A DNA stretch of 64,000 nucleotides, taken from contig NC_090322.1 of the NCBI RefSeq assembly GCF_040869045.1, forward strand, positions 184,201,477-184,265,476, read 5' to 3'. The position numbers were made by a program, and so were the translations under genes. The stretch is from Eurosta solidaginis (Eukaryota; Arthropoda; Insecta; Diptera; Tephritidae). The notes beneath the pieces were generated by a model. The model was not told where the DNA came from. It saw only the letters and a list, made by a program, of their open reading frames with translations, and did not search any database. Shown in pieces: positions 33,401 through 43,300 of this stretch (its first letter is position 1; each line of letters opens with the position of its first letter).

Positions 33401-33760
33401 CGGCGACCGCCGTGGTGTGATGGTAACGTGCTCCGCCTACTACACAGAAGATCCTGGGTTCACGCCCCGGGCAAAGCAACATCAAAATTTAAAAAAAATA
33501 AGTTTTTTCAATTAGAAGAACATTTTTCTAACAGGGGTCGCCCATAGGCAGTGTTTGGCAAGCACTCCGAGTGTATTTCTGCCATGAAAAGCTCTCAGCG
33601 AAAACTCATTTGCCTTGCAGATGCCGTTCGGAGTCGACATAAAACAAATAGGTCGCGTCCACCAAATTGTAGGAAAAATTTAAAGGAGCACGAAGCAAAT
33701 TTGAAGAGAAGCTCGGCATAAAATCTCTTCGAAGGTTATCGCGCTTTACATTTATTTATT
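33401..33760 (+). repeat. Full-length tRNA-derived SINE (copy S5, best preserved head)
   Basis: The head resembles a glycine tRNA: box A TGGTGTGATGG at 33413-33423, an ACTAC/ACCAC-like anticodon loop after GCTCCGCCTAC, and box B GGTTCACGCC at 33457-33466. The body has GCAAGCACTCCGAGTG, TTGCAGATGCCGTTCGGAGT and CGAAGGTTATCGCGC, and ends in an ATTT-rich tail. A target duplication is not clear in the T-rich flanks. The small frame that begins at 33243 runs into it by chance. Confidence 0.88.
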
Positions 33761-33904
33761 ATTTTTTATTTTATTCTATTTAAAAATTACCTATATAATC
33801 CCGTGCTTCGGTTGAGTTGGTAGAGCCTCAATTGAGTTGGAAGGGTTGAGCAAGAGCGCGAAGGGTGGAACCGGAATGATATATGGTATACTGTGAAGAC
33901 CCGT

Positions 33905-34104
33905 AAATAATAATGTTGTTGTTGCTGTTGATGTTGTAGCAGTGCTTTCCCCCATCCAATAGGCGCGACCGATCACAAATTGTCATCAATATTCTCTAAC
34001 GGGAGTCCAAGGAAACTTGCAGTTTCAACAGGGGTGGACCATAGTGAGAAGGGTATTAAGGGTGTTGGTTCAACATTACAATTGAAGAGATGGTTGGTGT
34101 CGAA
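33905..34104 (-). pseudogene. Jockey-like LINE, 3' end with C-terminus and (CAA)n tail
   Basis: The minus strand ends an open frame with TNHLFNCNVEPTPLIPFSLW, STPVETASFLGLPLENIDDN and a final Leu, stop at 33973. The following UTR contains CTGCTACAACATCAACAGCA, a degenerate (CAA)n tail. This is a C-terminal end I recognise from Jockey-like LINEs of tephritids, where a C..C....H...HLF.C zinc-knuckle region precedes it; here the HLFNC part remains. Upstream of 34104 the sequence switches to another repeat. The copy at 60330-60660 covers the preceding part of the same protein. Confidence 0.75.
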
Positions 34105-34129
34105 CTGGCGGAATACTGGAAAAAAACTG

Positions 34130-34385
34130 CGCAAATGCAGCCACGTAAACGTTTGTATTGACAACCACGCGGTCAGTGAGATGATAATCTTGCATAGCAC
34201 AACGACTAGAAGAGTCATAGAGTGCAAAAACAAACTCTAGGAAAGTTTGAAGCAGGTAAAAGATTATATATATTATCATTATATGGCCCCGGTCATATCA
34301 GCATAGAGGGAGCGAAAAGCTGGATTAATTAAGAAGGGAGACAATAGATGTAGAGGATAAACCAAGTAGGAAAGTGTAAAAATCA
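34130..34385 (+). pseudogene. LOA-like LINE RNase H fragment
   Basis: The plus strand reads VNVCIDNHAVSEMIILHSTT, then VIECKNKL, and after frame breaks MAPVISA and LIKKGDN. This follows the RNase H pattern of the LOA-like copy at 34470-36011: VNFYIDSQAAIKA, a Cys-rich helix, HLYWAPGHMGIDGNEKADEL, LAKKG. The Asp of IDNHA matches the third catalytic residue, while the WAPGH motif has decayed. It is followed near 34405 by a GCAACAACAACAA stretch that may be a (CAA)n tail. Confidence 0.6.
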
Positions 34386-34421
34386 TCGGGGAGTGACTTT
34401 AATGCTGCAACAACAACAATA

Positions 34422-34463
34422 GCATAAAACATATAGGTCCCGTCCCGCAAATTTGCAGGCAAA
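34422..34463 (+). repeat. SINE fragment (copy S6)
   Basis: AGCATAAAACATATAGGTCC and GTCCCGCAAATTTGCAGG match the 3' body of the SINE (compare 24-60 and 33638-33675). It is truncated on both sides, directly before the LOA-like copy. Confidence 0.65.
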
Positions 34464-34469
34464 ATTAGG

Positions 34470-34901
34470 GAGGTTAGGTTAGGTTGAACAGGCCGGTGCA
34501 TGAGGACCTCACATAGACTGATTGAGTCCGTAGTGTTACCAGAAGTTTGTTTTAACGACCAAACTGAAAAACCCTATCAAAAACCAGGACCTATGTTATA
34601 AAATAACTCCGTCCTCTTGGCAAATAGTAGAAGCTTCCTAGCACTTAAGCTACTTGCTGCTTCTAGATCTGACAGCTGTATGACTCCTAATAGCTGGGGT
34701 CTTAACCTGGCAAATGTAAGGCACGAGCACAGAACGTGCTCGATCGTTTCCTCCTCCAACCCGCACTTCCTACATCTGCTATCACTGACGAAGCCTAATT
34801 TAAAAGCATGTGGCACCAGAAGGCAGTGTCCAGTCAGAATACCCGTCATGAGTCTACAGTCCTCTCTTTTTAATGATAGAAGCAACTTTGTTAGTCTAAT
34901 A
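34470..34901 (-). pseudogene. LOA-like LINE, C-terminal half and 3' UTR
   Basis: The minus strand reads RLTKLLLSLKREDCRLMTGI, LTGHCLLVPHAFKLGF, then CRKCGLEEETIEHVLCSC, a C..C....E..EHVLC.C zinc-binding block. It continues with QLLGVIQLSDLEAASSL and ends with LFYNIGPGF at 34577. The UTR follows to about 34470 (AACCTAACCTAACCTCCC). LTGH...H....G......CR.C....E...H.LC.C is the conserved block after RNase H in I/LOA-type LINEs. The reading frame continues across the TIR element at 34902-35441 once it is removed, so this and 35442-36011 are one protein. Confidence 0.83.
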
Positions 34902-35441
34902 CTGTTTTCACACAGAAACTTAATGATCTCATTTCACCTGCTAATGAAATCGTAAATCTTTTGCTTTCACACAGAAGTAACTGCTCGATTAGTATGAAGG
35001 ATGAGACAGACAATCATGGCGGAACGATACAAGGTGGGAGCATGGTGACATACCTACAAAAAAAAAATTCCATGTACTTGTAAATTCGATGGACAAATGT
35101 CAAAATCGAACTGCGCCGGTAGTTGATGTATCAAATCAAATAAAAAAGGTTATAATCAGCTGTTCGATGCGGCCACCTTGTATCGTTCCGCCATGCAGAC
35201 AATGACATTTGCTTTGACAAATGACATTTTTAAGCACTGAACACACCAAAAACTAAGAAGCGGAAACGGAAGCGGAACGCTGCGAACAGAGTTGCATTGT
35301 GCTTTTGACTTCATTAGGCATTCGATTAGCTACTAATGAAATAATAATAGATTCGAGTTTTGTAGGGAAGATTGAGCTCAATAAGCGTCTTAATGTAGAA
35401 AACTGCCTTTATTATTCAATAAGCCGTCTGTGTGAAAATAG
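34902..35441. mobile_element. TA-flanked TIR element (Tc1/mariner-like MITE), carrying a nested MITE
   Basis: The left end CTGTTTTCACACAGA (34902-34916) and the complemented right end CTATTTTCACACAGA (35427-35441) are inverted repeats with one mismatch. TA is at 34900-34901 and 35442-35443. Removing the element plus one TA restores a continuous LOA-like frame (KVSKIMCRSYN-LIRLTKLLLS). An extra TTTCACACAGAAGTAA lies inside at 34965. Its own sequence is about 351 bp, since a second MITE with its duplication fills 189 bp. No transposase is present. Confidence 0.85.
35015..35195. mobile_element. P-superfamily-like MITE with 23-bp TIRs and 8-bp TSD
   Basis: The 23-bp ends at 35015-35037 and 35173-35195 are perfect inverted repeats, starting CATGGCGGAACG and ending ACAAGGTGG. 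An 8-bp duplication, CAGACAAT, flanks it at 35007-35014 and 35196-35203. The Drosophila P element, as I know it, also makes 8-bp duplications and has TIRs that start CATG and carry AAGGTGG at the same distance; 16 of 23 positions agree. A hAT origin is the alternative (also 8 bp), but its ends usually begin CAG. It has no coding capacity at 181 bp. Confidence 0.72.
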
Positions 35442-36011
35442 TATAAGGTTGTAAGACCTACACATAATCTTCGACACCTTACAGCCCGCGCTTGAACCCA
35501 CGCCTTTCCTGCTTGGTCGATCATGTGCACATCTCTCCTTCGCTTAATCTCGCCCAGTCTAATTGGGACATCTACGGAGCAAGCTTCAAGGGATGCGCGC
35601 TTTTTAGGTAGTTCGTCCGCTTTTTCATTCCCATCTATTCCCATATGCCCTGGGGCTCAATATAGATGTATGCTTATCCCGGTCACAATTCTCTCCAGAG
35701 ACTGCTTACACTCTAACATGCATTTAGATGCTATGCTATGCGAGCTTATTGCCTTAATTGCTGCTTGGCTGTCAATATAAAAGTTAACACGGTTGCAGCT
35801 TAAGCTATTCTTTTCCATGGTTTCTACTGCTTTGGTTACGGCTAATATTTCCGCTTGGAAAACGCTACAGTAATCCAGCAGCCTGTAGGATCTGCTTATT
35901 TCCGGATCAGCACAGTATACCGCAGACCCTAATCCTTCCACTACCTTGGAACCATCTGTGTACACATGTATCGCCTCGTCCGCCATTTGCGCACCCTTGC
36001 GCCAACCGTTA
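35442..36011 (-). pseudogene. LOA-like LINE RNase H domain
   Basis: The minus strand reads ILPNGWRKGAQMADEAIHVY, TDGSKVVEGLGSAVYC, YCSVFQAEILAVTKAVETM, NFYIDSQAAIKAISS and GISIHLY, followed by a stop codon and APGHMGIDGNEKADEL. The catalytic Asp (YTDGS), Glu (FQAE) and Asp (IDSQ) are present. The stop at 35657 replaces the Trp of WAPGH, a one-base TGG to TGA change. A one-base shift near 35475 turns the following frame, which otherwise reads GCKVSKIMCRSYN into the TIR element. The copy is cut at its 5' side by a SINE fragment near 36012. RNase H removes RNA from the RNA-DNA hybrid in I/LOA-type LINEs. Confidence 0.87.
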
Positions 36012-36085
36012 GGAAGGATTACGATGCAAATTGGAACAGAAGTACGGCCTAAATCTTTTCGGCGGTAGATCGCGCAAAGTTTTCA
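36012..36085 (+). repeat. SINE fragment (copy S7)
   Basis: GATGCAAATTGGAACAGAAG, ACGGCCTAAATCTTTTCGGC and GGTAGATCGCGCAAAG match the SINE 3' body with drift. It ends in TTTTCATTT. Confidence 0.6.
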
Positions 36086-37689
36086 TTTATAATAAGTACA
36101 TTTCGTACTTAAAACAAGCCTAAGGTATTTATGTTTTAGTCAAATTATGCCTAAAAAATGTTTGTTTGTTCTCTCTAGCAGGCGCTTAGCCAAATGCACA
36201 ATTTTGCTTGAGTCAGCCCTTTTTTCTTCGTAATAACTGTCACAATACGATATGCGAATAGAAAATGACAGCAGAATCTGCATTCATTCGAAACATAAGA
36301 CAAAGCTGGCATTGCAGATGTACTTTTATTCACTAAACTAGAACACTTTTCTCAAAAAAAGAAAAAAAAAAATTCCCACGCCATTTCAAATTTGTAGTTG
36401 CTAAAAGCGAAATGACGCTCTATTCGGTGACAGATAAAACTTCATCCTGTCCTTGTCACCGTAACGAAGGCAGAAGGGCGCGAACATGCACAATCTTGCA
36501 AATGCTTTGCTAAAAAATGTGTTTGTTGTTGTGCGGCGATATAGAAAGCTATAGCCGAAATAGGGTTGTGATTCTTTAATGCAGTGAAAGCTCCTGCGAG
36601 CTAGACAAAATAATAGTTCGCATAGACTCTTTGTTTATGGGTCTTTTACAAGATTTGACGTATCGACGAAAATGTGATCGATAGTATAGGTCAAGTCCAA
36701 AGCCACACTCAGAAGCTTTGAGCAGTTTTTGGATGGGAGTCTTTAGTATTTTTTCAATTATCATAATTGCCTTCCCTTTGAGTAATGGTATTTATCATTT
36801 GTGGTCAGGTGACTTCCATGGCCCTCCATTAGGATATCGGGTTCAATGCCTCCCCCTTATTCCTCCATCGTATTCCTTGCATAGCTCATGTACGCTCTGA
36901 AATCCAACGTATTAAACACTGTTTTTCTCGCATTTAGTAGTCTCAAGCTTCGATACTCCCTATAAGACAGCTTAGAAAGTATATATCTTCCTATCTGGGT
37001 CACGGTTACGTGACCCAGATATCTTTCTTCTTTTGCAAAGCTACGAAACATTCCTAATTGTGAAAGTTATATTTCCGGGATCTCTGAAGTAATAAATCTC
37101 ATAAGAGAGCTACGGAGTAAATGAGTCCATAATTGAGCTCAAAATAGATTGACAGCCGAGTGAAGAATTTATTGCGAATTTTGTGCGTGGAAAATTTTCC
37201 TTATTACCGGGGCCCATATTCTTTGCTAACAGAAGCATAGACTTTTCATAATTGTCGTAGTATATCGTGAGCGCGAGTACATGCACGACAATGTAGCTTT
37301 ATCTGCCTTAAAATACTTTCCTTACATTGATCGGGGGTAAGGGGTCGATTTATTTTAGGTGATGCTGGAAAGAATTCGTGGTTCATCTTTGCACCAATGA
37401 TCGTCCTTAGATTTGTGTCATGACGGAAGGATCCGCTCACGACAGCGAAATAAATACTAGTTGTCGCAGTTTCTTGCTATCTCCCGTTTAACTAGTACAG
37501 GAGGGACGTAAGATGGTATAACCTATTAAAATAAGATCCATTGTCATCTTCAATTATATATACTTCGTATTTGCATGCGGTAGGTGTCTGAGCCAACGCA
37601 CAACTTATGTGCGTTTCGGAATCTATATATAGTTTATTTACAGAACCGATTTCCATCTCGCAGGGTGCTTGGACCAGAATACGTGCCAG
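36086..37689. other. No gene recognised apart from a hairpin at 36992-37021
   Basis: Two minus frames (36857-37051 and 37246-37440) have balanced composition (for example SKLSYREYRSLRLLNARK). I cannot place them in a family. They could be drifted LINE sequence, given the LINE remnants on both sides. Confidence 0.35.
36992..37021. other. Perfect 13-bp hairpin
   Basis: TATCTGGGTCACG (36992-37004), loop GTTA, then the exact complement CGTGACCCAGATA (37009-37021). There is no T-run typical of a terminator. Confidence 0.8.
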
Positions 37690-37895
37690 GTTAGAGTAAA
37701 AAAGTTTAATGCGAGCTATATGGCGCCACGAAATCAGTGGGCACGCCGCAGGGCGTGATATTATAAACTACTCGGTTCGGTTTGTCGAGATGACGCTTCG
37801 GTAATCATAATTGGCAAAAGCTTGTCAGCAATTAGCTCTCTAATGGATCCGGTTCTTCGGAATGCCTGGCCATCTGAGGGCAAACCCTGCAGTAT
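37690..37895 (+). pseudogene. LOA-like LINE reverse transcriptase fragment
   Basis: The plus strand contains GTPQGVIL in one frame (near 37738) and, about 45 bp later in another, DDASVIIIGKSLSAISSLM. Together these are the GTPQG and YADD motif blocks of a LOA-like reverse transcriptase, with most of the intervening sequence deleted. The related copy at 42180-43300 reads GTPKGGVLSPKLW and YAYDVSVIISGRCLPTIS. The Tyr-Ala of YADD is damaged. It is dead. Confidence 0.68.
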
Positions 37896-37954
37896 GTAAC
37901 CAATAAAAATACATCCTCTATTTTAACTTCGTCCACTTTGCAGTCGGGATAGTA

Positions 37955-38045
37955 CTACCTGATGATGGTACCGGAGCGTACCGGATTCATGTCCGGCAAA
38001 GGAATGCCCACATCGACACCACTGCCTTAAAACTTCGAAGAAAGC
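37955..38045 (+). repeat. (CAA)n-tailed retroposon, fragment (T3)
   Basis: GATGGTACCGGAGCGTACCG, GATTCATGTCCGGCAAAGGA and ACATCGACACCACTGCC match the 3' part of the copy at 45692-46107; the (CAA)n tail is lost. Confidence 0.72.
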
Positions 38046-39236
38046 CTTCACGGCACTGAATTCAATTCAAAGCTTATCAACCTCTTTTTTATTTTCCCTG
38101 AAGTGGGCTCATATTACCAGCTCCTATTATTTGAGCCAAATTTAATATCAAAAAAAAGTTTTTCCATAACAACAAATATGAATAAAATGAAGTAGATGGA
38201 ATTATAAATTCCTAAATATAAAATGGTCGGCGTCAGATTTTAACGAAATAACCTCAAAATAGTCTTAAAGTTCAACCTTAAATTTTAACATAGCATATTT
38301 TTATGCACTTTCCAGTCAGCAAACACTACATTCACCTTTAAACAATTTATGAGTAGTCGCGCTTTAACATAACTGCAGTCATCATAAGCAAAATCAAATC
38401 TGTTATGCAGAGTCTTTGCTCACATAAGCTGCCATTTCACCACAAAAGCTCGCAGATTCAGCAATTGCTATTATGGGTATTTTACAGTATACACTCATAG
38501 ATGAGCAACTACGAATACAAAAACAAAACAGCATACGCGTTTAAACATTAATGAATGACTGGTTTTGTGTGCTGGATTTTTTTATATTTCAACCACGATT
38601 CAAATACGCACATATATGGGCAAATCCCAAAAACTTTTACTTTTTTGGATACTCGGGCTTTACACACGGGCAAAAAACTTAAGGCCAGAAAAAAGTACAA
38701 GGACATTAAGTTTGACATTTTGACTATCCGATCTGATGATTTTAAAAATCAAGAAAGTTGATAGTAAGTTTTTGCAGAACTTCGAAACGTAAAAAACGTC
38801 GATTTTTACACTTTTTCATGCGATACCCTTGATTTTATTTTTTTTTTAATTTTTTCAATAAAATTTTGAGGCATCGCTGAAACGCTATGGAATTTAAACT
38901 GAATGTTGTTTTTGAGACGGAGATTCTAAAATTATGAGCAAAATTAATGTGCCCCTCCAATACTCAAAACTATCATCAATCAAAGTAGCGATACTTTTTT
39001 TGTCATTTTCAATATTGACAGTTTTTTGCTTATAGCTTTTTGAGGTAACTGAGTATTGGAATTTGGATTATGCACGATAATAGTCTATTAGGGACTAAAA
39101 ATACCTGGGGCTTCAAATTCGATGTGCCCCTTTCAGTTCTGAAGGTAGAGGCAGAAAAGTGGAAGCACTTGGTTGCGTAAATTTTTTTAAGGGGCATGTT
39201 TTTTGTGGGCACAGCTGCAATTTTACTTTTATCACT
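38046..39236. other. No feature recognised
   Basis: AT-rich sequence without domain-bearing frames. The last part (39000-39236) may belong to the palindromic element that follows. Confidence 0.4.
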
Positions 39237-39646
39237 TCATACCCGTTTGTTAATTTTTTCTCTACACAACAGTAGTATACCATCAATTGCCTCATCTTGG
39301 AATATTCACGCAAGGAAAGTTATTGATATTTGTACATGGGGCAAATATACGAAATTTTCGCCAAAAATTGGCAATCGTCAAAAAGTGCAGAAAATTTTTT
39401 TTGTATTTTTTTAAACCACTTTTTATTTAAAAGTAAATGAAAATAAACACAAATTTGGTACAACAATTAAAAAAGTAAATAAAATTTTTTTCTACACTTT
39501 TTGACGATTGCCACTTTTTGGCAAAAATTTCGTATATTTGCCCCATGTACAAATATCAATAACTTTCCTTGCATGAATATTCCAAGATGAGGCAATTTAT
39601 GGTATATTACTGTGGTGTAGAGAAAAAATTAACAAACGGGTATGAA
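39237..39646. repeat. Long palindrome, two arms of about 165 bp
   Basis: The left arm (39237-39400) begins TTCATACCCGTTTGTTAATT and the right arm (39481-39646) ends with its complement. They share ACATGGGGCAAATATACGAA, AAGTTATTGATATTTGTACA and AATCGTCAAAAAGTG with roughly nine in ten bases matching by eye. The loop is about 80 bp and AT-rich. No duplication at the outer edges was evident. It may be a MITE or an inverted duplication. Confidence 0.85.
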
Positions 39647-39669
39647 ATATTTGACGGTTAACAGGTTTC

Positions 39670-40075
39670 ATAGTTTTGCCGATATCTCTAAAACCGGCTT
39701 TCAGGTATCAACAAAATTTTACCTATATATACCCCATATAGGTATGTACATCCTGATAAAATTTCAACATAATCGGTTAAGAAGTGTTTAAATAAGTAAA
39801 AAAATTTAATGTTTTCCGAGTTAATATTTTTGTCAATATCTCCAAAACCGGATCTCGGGTATTAAAACTTACCTAAACATACTTCGTTCACATATCTATA
39901 TGTTTTTAAAGTTTCAAAAGAATCGGTAGAAAGGTGTTAAAATAAAAGTGTTGCAAACTTTGCAGTAAAAAATATTTAGCGGTTATTCGGTTTTATATTT
40001 TTACCGATATCTACAAAACCGGGTCTCGTGTATCAAAAAAATTTTACATAGCTAACAACTGCATGTATCTACATA
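39670..40075 (+). repeat. Degenerate tandem repeat of about 155-167 bp, three units
   Basis: Units start with GATATCTCTAAAACCGG (39680), AATATCTCCAAAACCGG (39836) and GATATCTACAAAACCGGG (40003). Each continues to AAAATTTTACCTA/TTACATA and, in two units, AATCGGT.AAGAAGTGTT. A single further relative is at about 41665-41700. Confidence 0.7.
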
Positions 40076-40139
40076 CTATCAGACCCGTTAAACGTTGTTC
40101 TGCTCTAAATTTGGTCTATCTCCATACATTTTAATAAAC

Positions 40140-40335
40140 TTTTTCCGTCTAACTCTGCCCCCCCCCCCCTCCCCTCGTCAATCTTTCTTAATCCTTTTAT
40201 TCACTCCTCCCTCCGTCTTTTCGCTTCATCTATCTCTATTTTCGTCTCACTCTATCTCTTTCTCAGTCTCCTTCTCCTTCCGTCTTTTCTCTTCTCTAAA
40301 GTTTTTCCCATTCTTCTTCATCCCTTATTACCACG
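40140..40335 (+). repeat. Pyrimidine-rich tract with C13 run
   Basis: Almost only C and T on the plus strand for roughly 190 bp, starting with a run of C near 40149-40161. It is a low-complexity tract with potential for triplex DNA. The 87-residue frame across it is an artefact. Confidence 0.8.
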
Positions 40336-40464
40336 CAAATCGAATAGGACGTATGTAAATAGTTATGTGGATATTATTAATTCATGTCTTTATTTCGGCT
40401 TCGCATGCACATTTATCAGTTTTGCCAGGTTAATGCAACTAAATCGAATGTCACAATGAAAATT

Positions 40465-40925
40465 ACTTTAAAGCTCTCAGCAACAACTTTCATTTGATAA
40501 CCATATTACACACACATTCTAGGGGTAGCCGGGTCCAGGTTTTGCTCATATCTTGAAACCCTAGCCACCCAGCGGTATAAAAATTACACTGTACTAAAGC
40601 ACTCATCAACAGCTTTCATTTTTTATCCATATTGTATAAACATTTTCTAGGGGTACCCTGGTCGACGGTTTGACCTTAATCTCGAGACCCTAGTCACCAA
40701 TTCATCAACAGCTTTCATTCGTTATCCATATTCTATAAACACATTCTAGGGGTACCCGCGTCCACGTTTTCGCTTATATCTCGAGACCCTAATTACACGC
40801 GGGTACGAAAAATACCCCGTATCAAAGTACTCATAAACATCTTACATTCGATACCCATATTTTACAAACATATCCCAGTATTACCCAGGTCCACGTTTTG
40901 ATCTCAAGCCCCCGCCAGAACGGGA
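40465..40925 (-). repeat. Tandem units related to the family 1 Helentron-like element, inverted
   Basis: Four units carry CAACAGCTTTCATTCGTTAT, CCATATTCTATAAACACATT, CTAGGGGTACCC and ATATCTCGAGACCCTA. They are the complement of the 13980-14333 units (ATGGGTATCAAATGAAAG, AATGTGTTTG, GGGTGAC). The ends of the parent element were not found. Confidence 0.7.
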
Positions 40926-42179
40926 TAAAAATTAGCCTGTTTGTCTCCTGGTTCTAAGCTACCCCTCCACCAATTTTCAGCCAAATATGTTCATCCGTTA
41001 CTTCCTCTTCAATCACTCTTTATCGATTAAAAAAAGCGCATTAAAATCCGTTGCGTACTTTTAAAGGTTTAAGCATTCAAAGGGACATAGGGACAGAAAA
41101 GGCGACTGTTTCATACTATGTAGTGTTGTACATCCATACATACCTATAAACCTACGCCCGAAGTTAAATAACGCAGCGAATGCTATATATGTATGTACGT
41201 ATGTATGTGTCGCATCAAGCCTCACTCAAAAGCAATTAGCGCGGACAGTTCACAGCTAACAAGCACACATACGCATTTTTTGATAAAAATGTTACTTTTG
41301 TTTAAACAATTTGGCTGATATAAGAAAGGAATCAAGTATTTTTTTTGACGCGGATCGATGGTAAATATTTCAAAGTTTTACTGAAAAGTAGAATTTTTTA
41401 AATCCATCCATCTGTTTATGAGTTATAGCTGTGTAAACAAAAATTTTATGATTTTTTACTACATTTTGGCAATTTGCCTCGCCCCTATAATATATACCTT
41501 CAAATTATATTAACTGTACCATCTCACGTAGCTAAGCTTTCAAATGCAAAAAACCTTTTTAAAATCAGAGCATTCTGTGTGAAGTTATGGGCATACATGG
41601 CATTTAGCGACTTAATTTTATAAGATTTATAGAAGATAGATATAGATAGATAGATTTTGTTAAAATTTCGATATAATCGGTACAGAAGTGTTGAAATAAA
41701 TGTATATTTAACATTGCGACCTCAATTTATATATATTTTGCTCGATCTTTTGACTATATCTTTTTGGGGCATTATGTAAGACGAGTAACGGCGATGCACT
41801 ATAGCTTCAATTTACCCCTCAAAGTTCCTAACAAAAAGATATTTGCGTGATACCATGTTTCAAAAAAAATATTTTTCTCCAAAAAAACCAAAGTTTGGCG
41901 AATTTCCCCATATACATACGTGCAAACTCACATATGAACGGAGCTAGCAGCTAGTCAATTCACGAATACGAAGGAATTACTAGAAAAGCTAACTAACGAT
42001 AATTGGCATTGACGAAATATATTTATAATATGCTGCAAATGTTATGTCAACTATAAGCGGCTGAACTTAGAGTATTGGCTAAGGTAAATGCTTTGAGTCC
42101 TTTAAAAGTATATTATTATTTGTTCTGATTGTTGGTGGTTAAACAATGTTTCGAAACGAGCAGTTATGGGCAGTCTCAG
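40926..42179. other. No feature recognised
   Basis: AT-rich sequence with a short TATGTATG run near 41195 and a GATA run near 41640. Confidence 0.4.
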
Positions 42180-43300
42180 CTCGACTGAAGTCCAACCGGC
42201 CTTAATAAATTGGATTTGTAAAGATGCAATTTTATCACGTCGCAAGGCCACAACATCTGCAAAACAGAGGAACGCCGAAAGGTGGGGTATTATCACCAAA
42301 GCTGTGGATGCTGTTCAACAATCAATTACTTAGGCGGTTCGACAGAGGACCAGTCAAACTCACGGCGTATGCATATGACGTTTCGGTCATCATAAGCGGT
42401 AGATGTCTACCAACAATCAGCCCTCTGAAGGATCAAGCGGTTCGCGTTGTACATACATGTCTAGGCATCGGGAGTCGGGATAACGGCCTAATTGAGCTAA
42501 GCCTCTAGGAATTATGATTGATAGTAAGTTGCCATGGAAACTTTATGTGGAAGAGAGAGCGAAAAAAGCCTCCGTGGAACTGTATGCATGTAAGAGGATG
42601 CTAGGATGCACGTAGGGCATATCGCCCAAACTCTTGCAATGGGGATTTGTGCCAATTGTGCAGCCCCTACTATACTATGGAGTCTTTGTTTGGTGGGCAG
42701 CCACACAAAAAAGTACGTACACCAAAAAATTTGAGGGGTATGCAGATTATCAATGATTAGCATAACGGGAGCCTAAAACTTACCCCCACGGAAGCATTGC
42801 ATGCCATTCTGCACAACCCGCCTGTAGGCCTTATGGGGCAATTTGAGTGCAGGCCTAATGGCCATAGCGGTATAGAGCCATCTAATATAGGAAAGGAGAA
42901 CATTTTGAAGCCTCAATAGAGAAGAAAAGCTGACGCAGGGTGCGGAAATGGCAGAGCATAGTGTAAATACACGTGTATACCGATAGTCTCAAATTAACGT
43001 AAGGGGTCGGGTCTACTGTTCACTGTGTCGATCCAGAAATCAGGCTATAGCGGAAATTCTGAAAGAAGCATGCTTAAGCTGCAGAATAGTTGGTAAAGGC
43101 GGGTGCAGCACTCGATCACTAGACGGTAGACGTTCCAATCGAATTTGGGAAATCAAAAGGAGACAGGAGTTGCATATGACCCATTAAGCAGGAAAGACGT
43201 GGACGAAGCACGGTGCTGAAAATGTCTAGGATGATGTACAGGAAAAAACGGTTGAGAACGTGATGTGTTCGTGTCATGCGCTCGCTATACTATACTACTC
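42180..43300 (+). pseudogene. LOA-like LINE, reverse transcriptase to C-terminus, heavily decayed
   Basis: The plus strand reads, over many frame breaks, QPALINWI, RGTPKGGVLSPKLWMLFNN, QLLRRFDRGPVKLTAYAYD, VSVIISGRCLPTIS, then SKLPWKLYVEERAKKASVEL, YACKRMLGC, PLLYYGVFVWW. RNase H is collapsed to VYTDSLKLT and GVGSTVHCVDPEI, and the end to ENVMCSCHALAI. This order (RT, thumb, RNase H, zinc block) follows I/LOA-type LINEs. The catalytic YADD reads YAYD. The RNase H patch matches 35442-36011 closely (IHVYTDGSKV, SAVYCADPEI), so both belong to one family. Internal deletions are large. Confidence 0.78.

Noticed and set aside
33401..33475. Possible functional tRNA-Gly gene
   Set aside because: Head only resembles a tRNA; the acceptor stem is not closed and the sequence continues into a SINE body.
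36857..37440. Two balanced minus frames (SYREYRSLRLLNARK; RPLTPDQCKESILRQIK)
   Set aside because: Considered as LINE or gag remnants, but no motif could be matched, so they were left unassigned.
40095..40358. 87-residue Ser/Phe/Pro-rich plus frame
   Set aside because: Translation of the pyrimidine tract.
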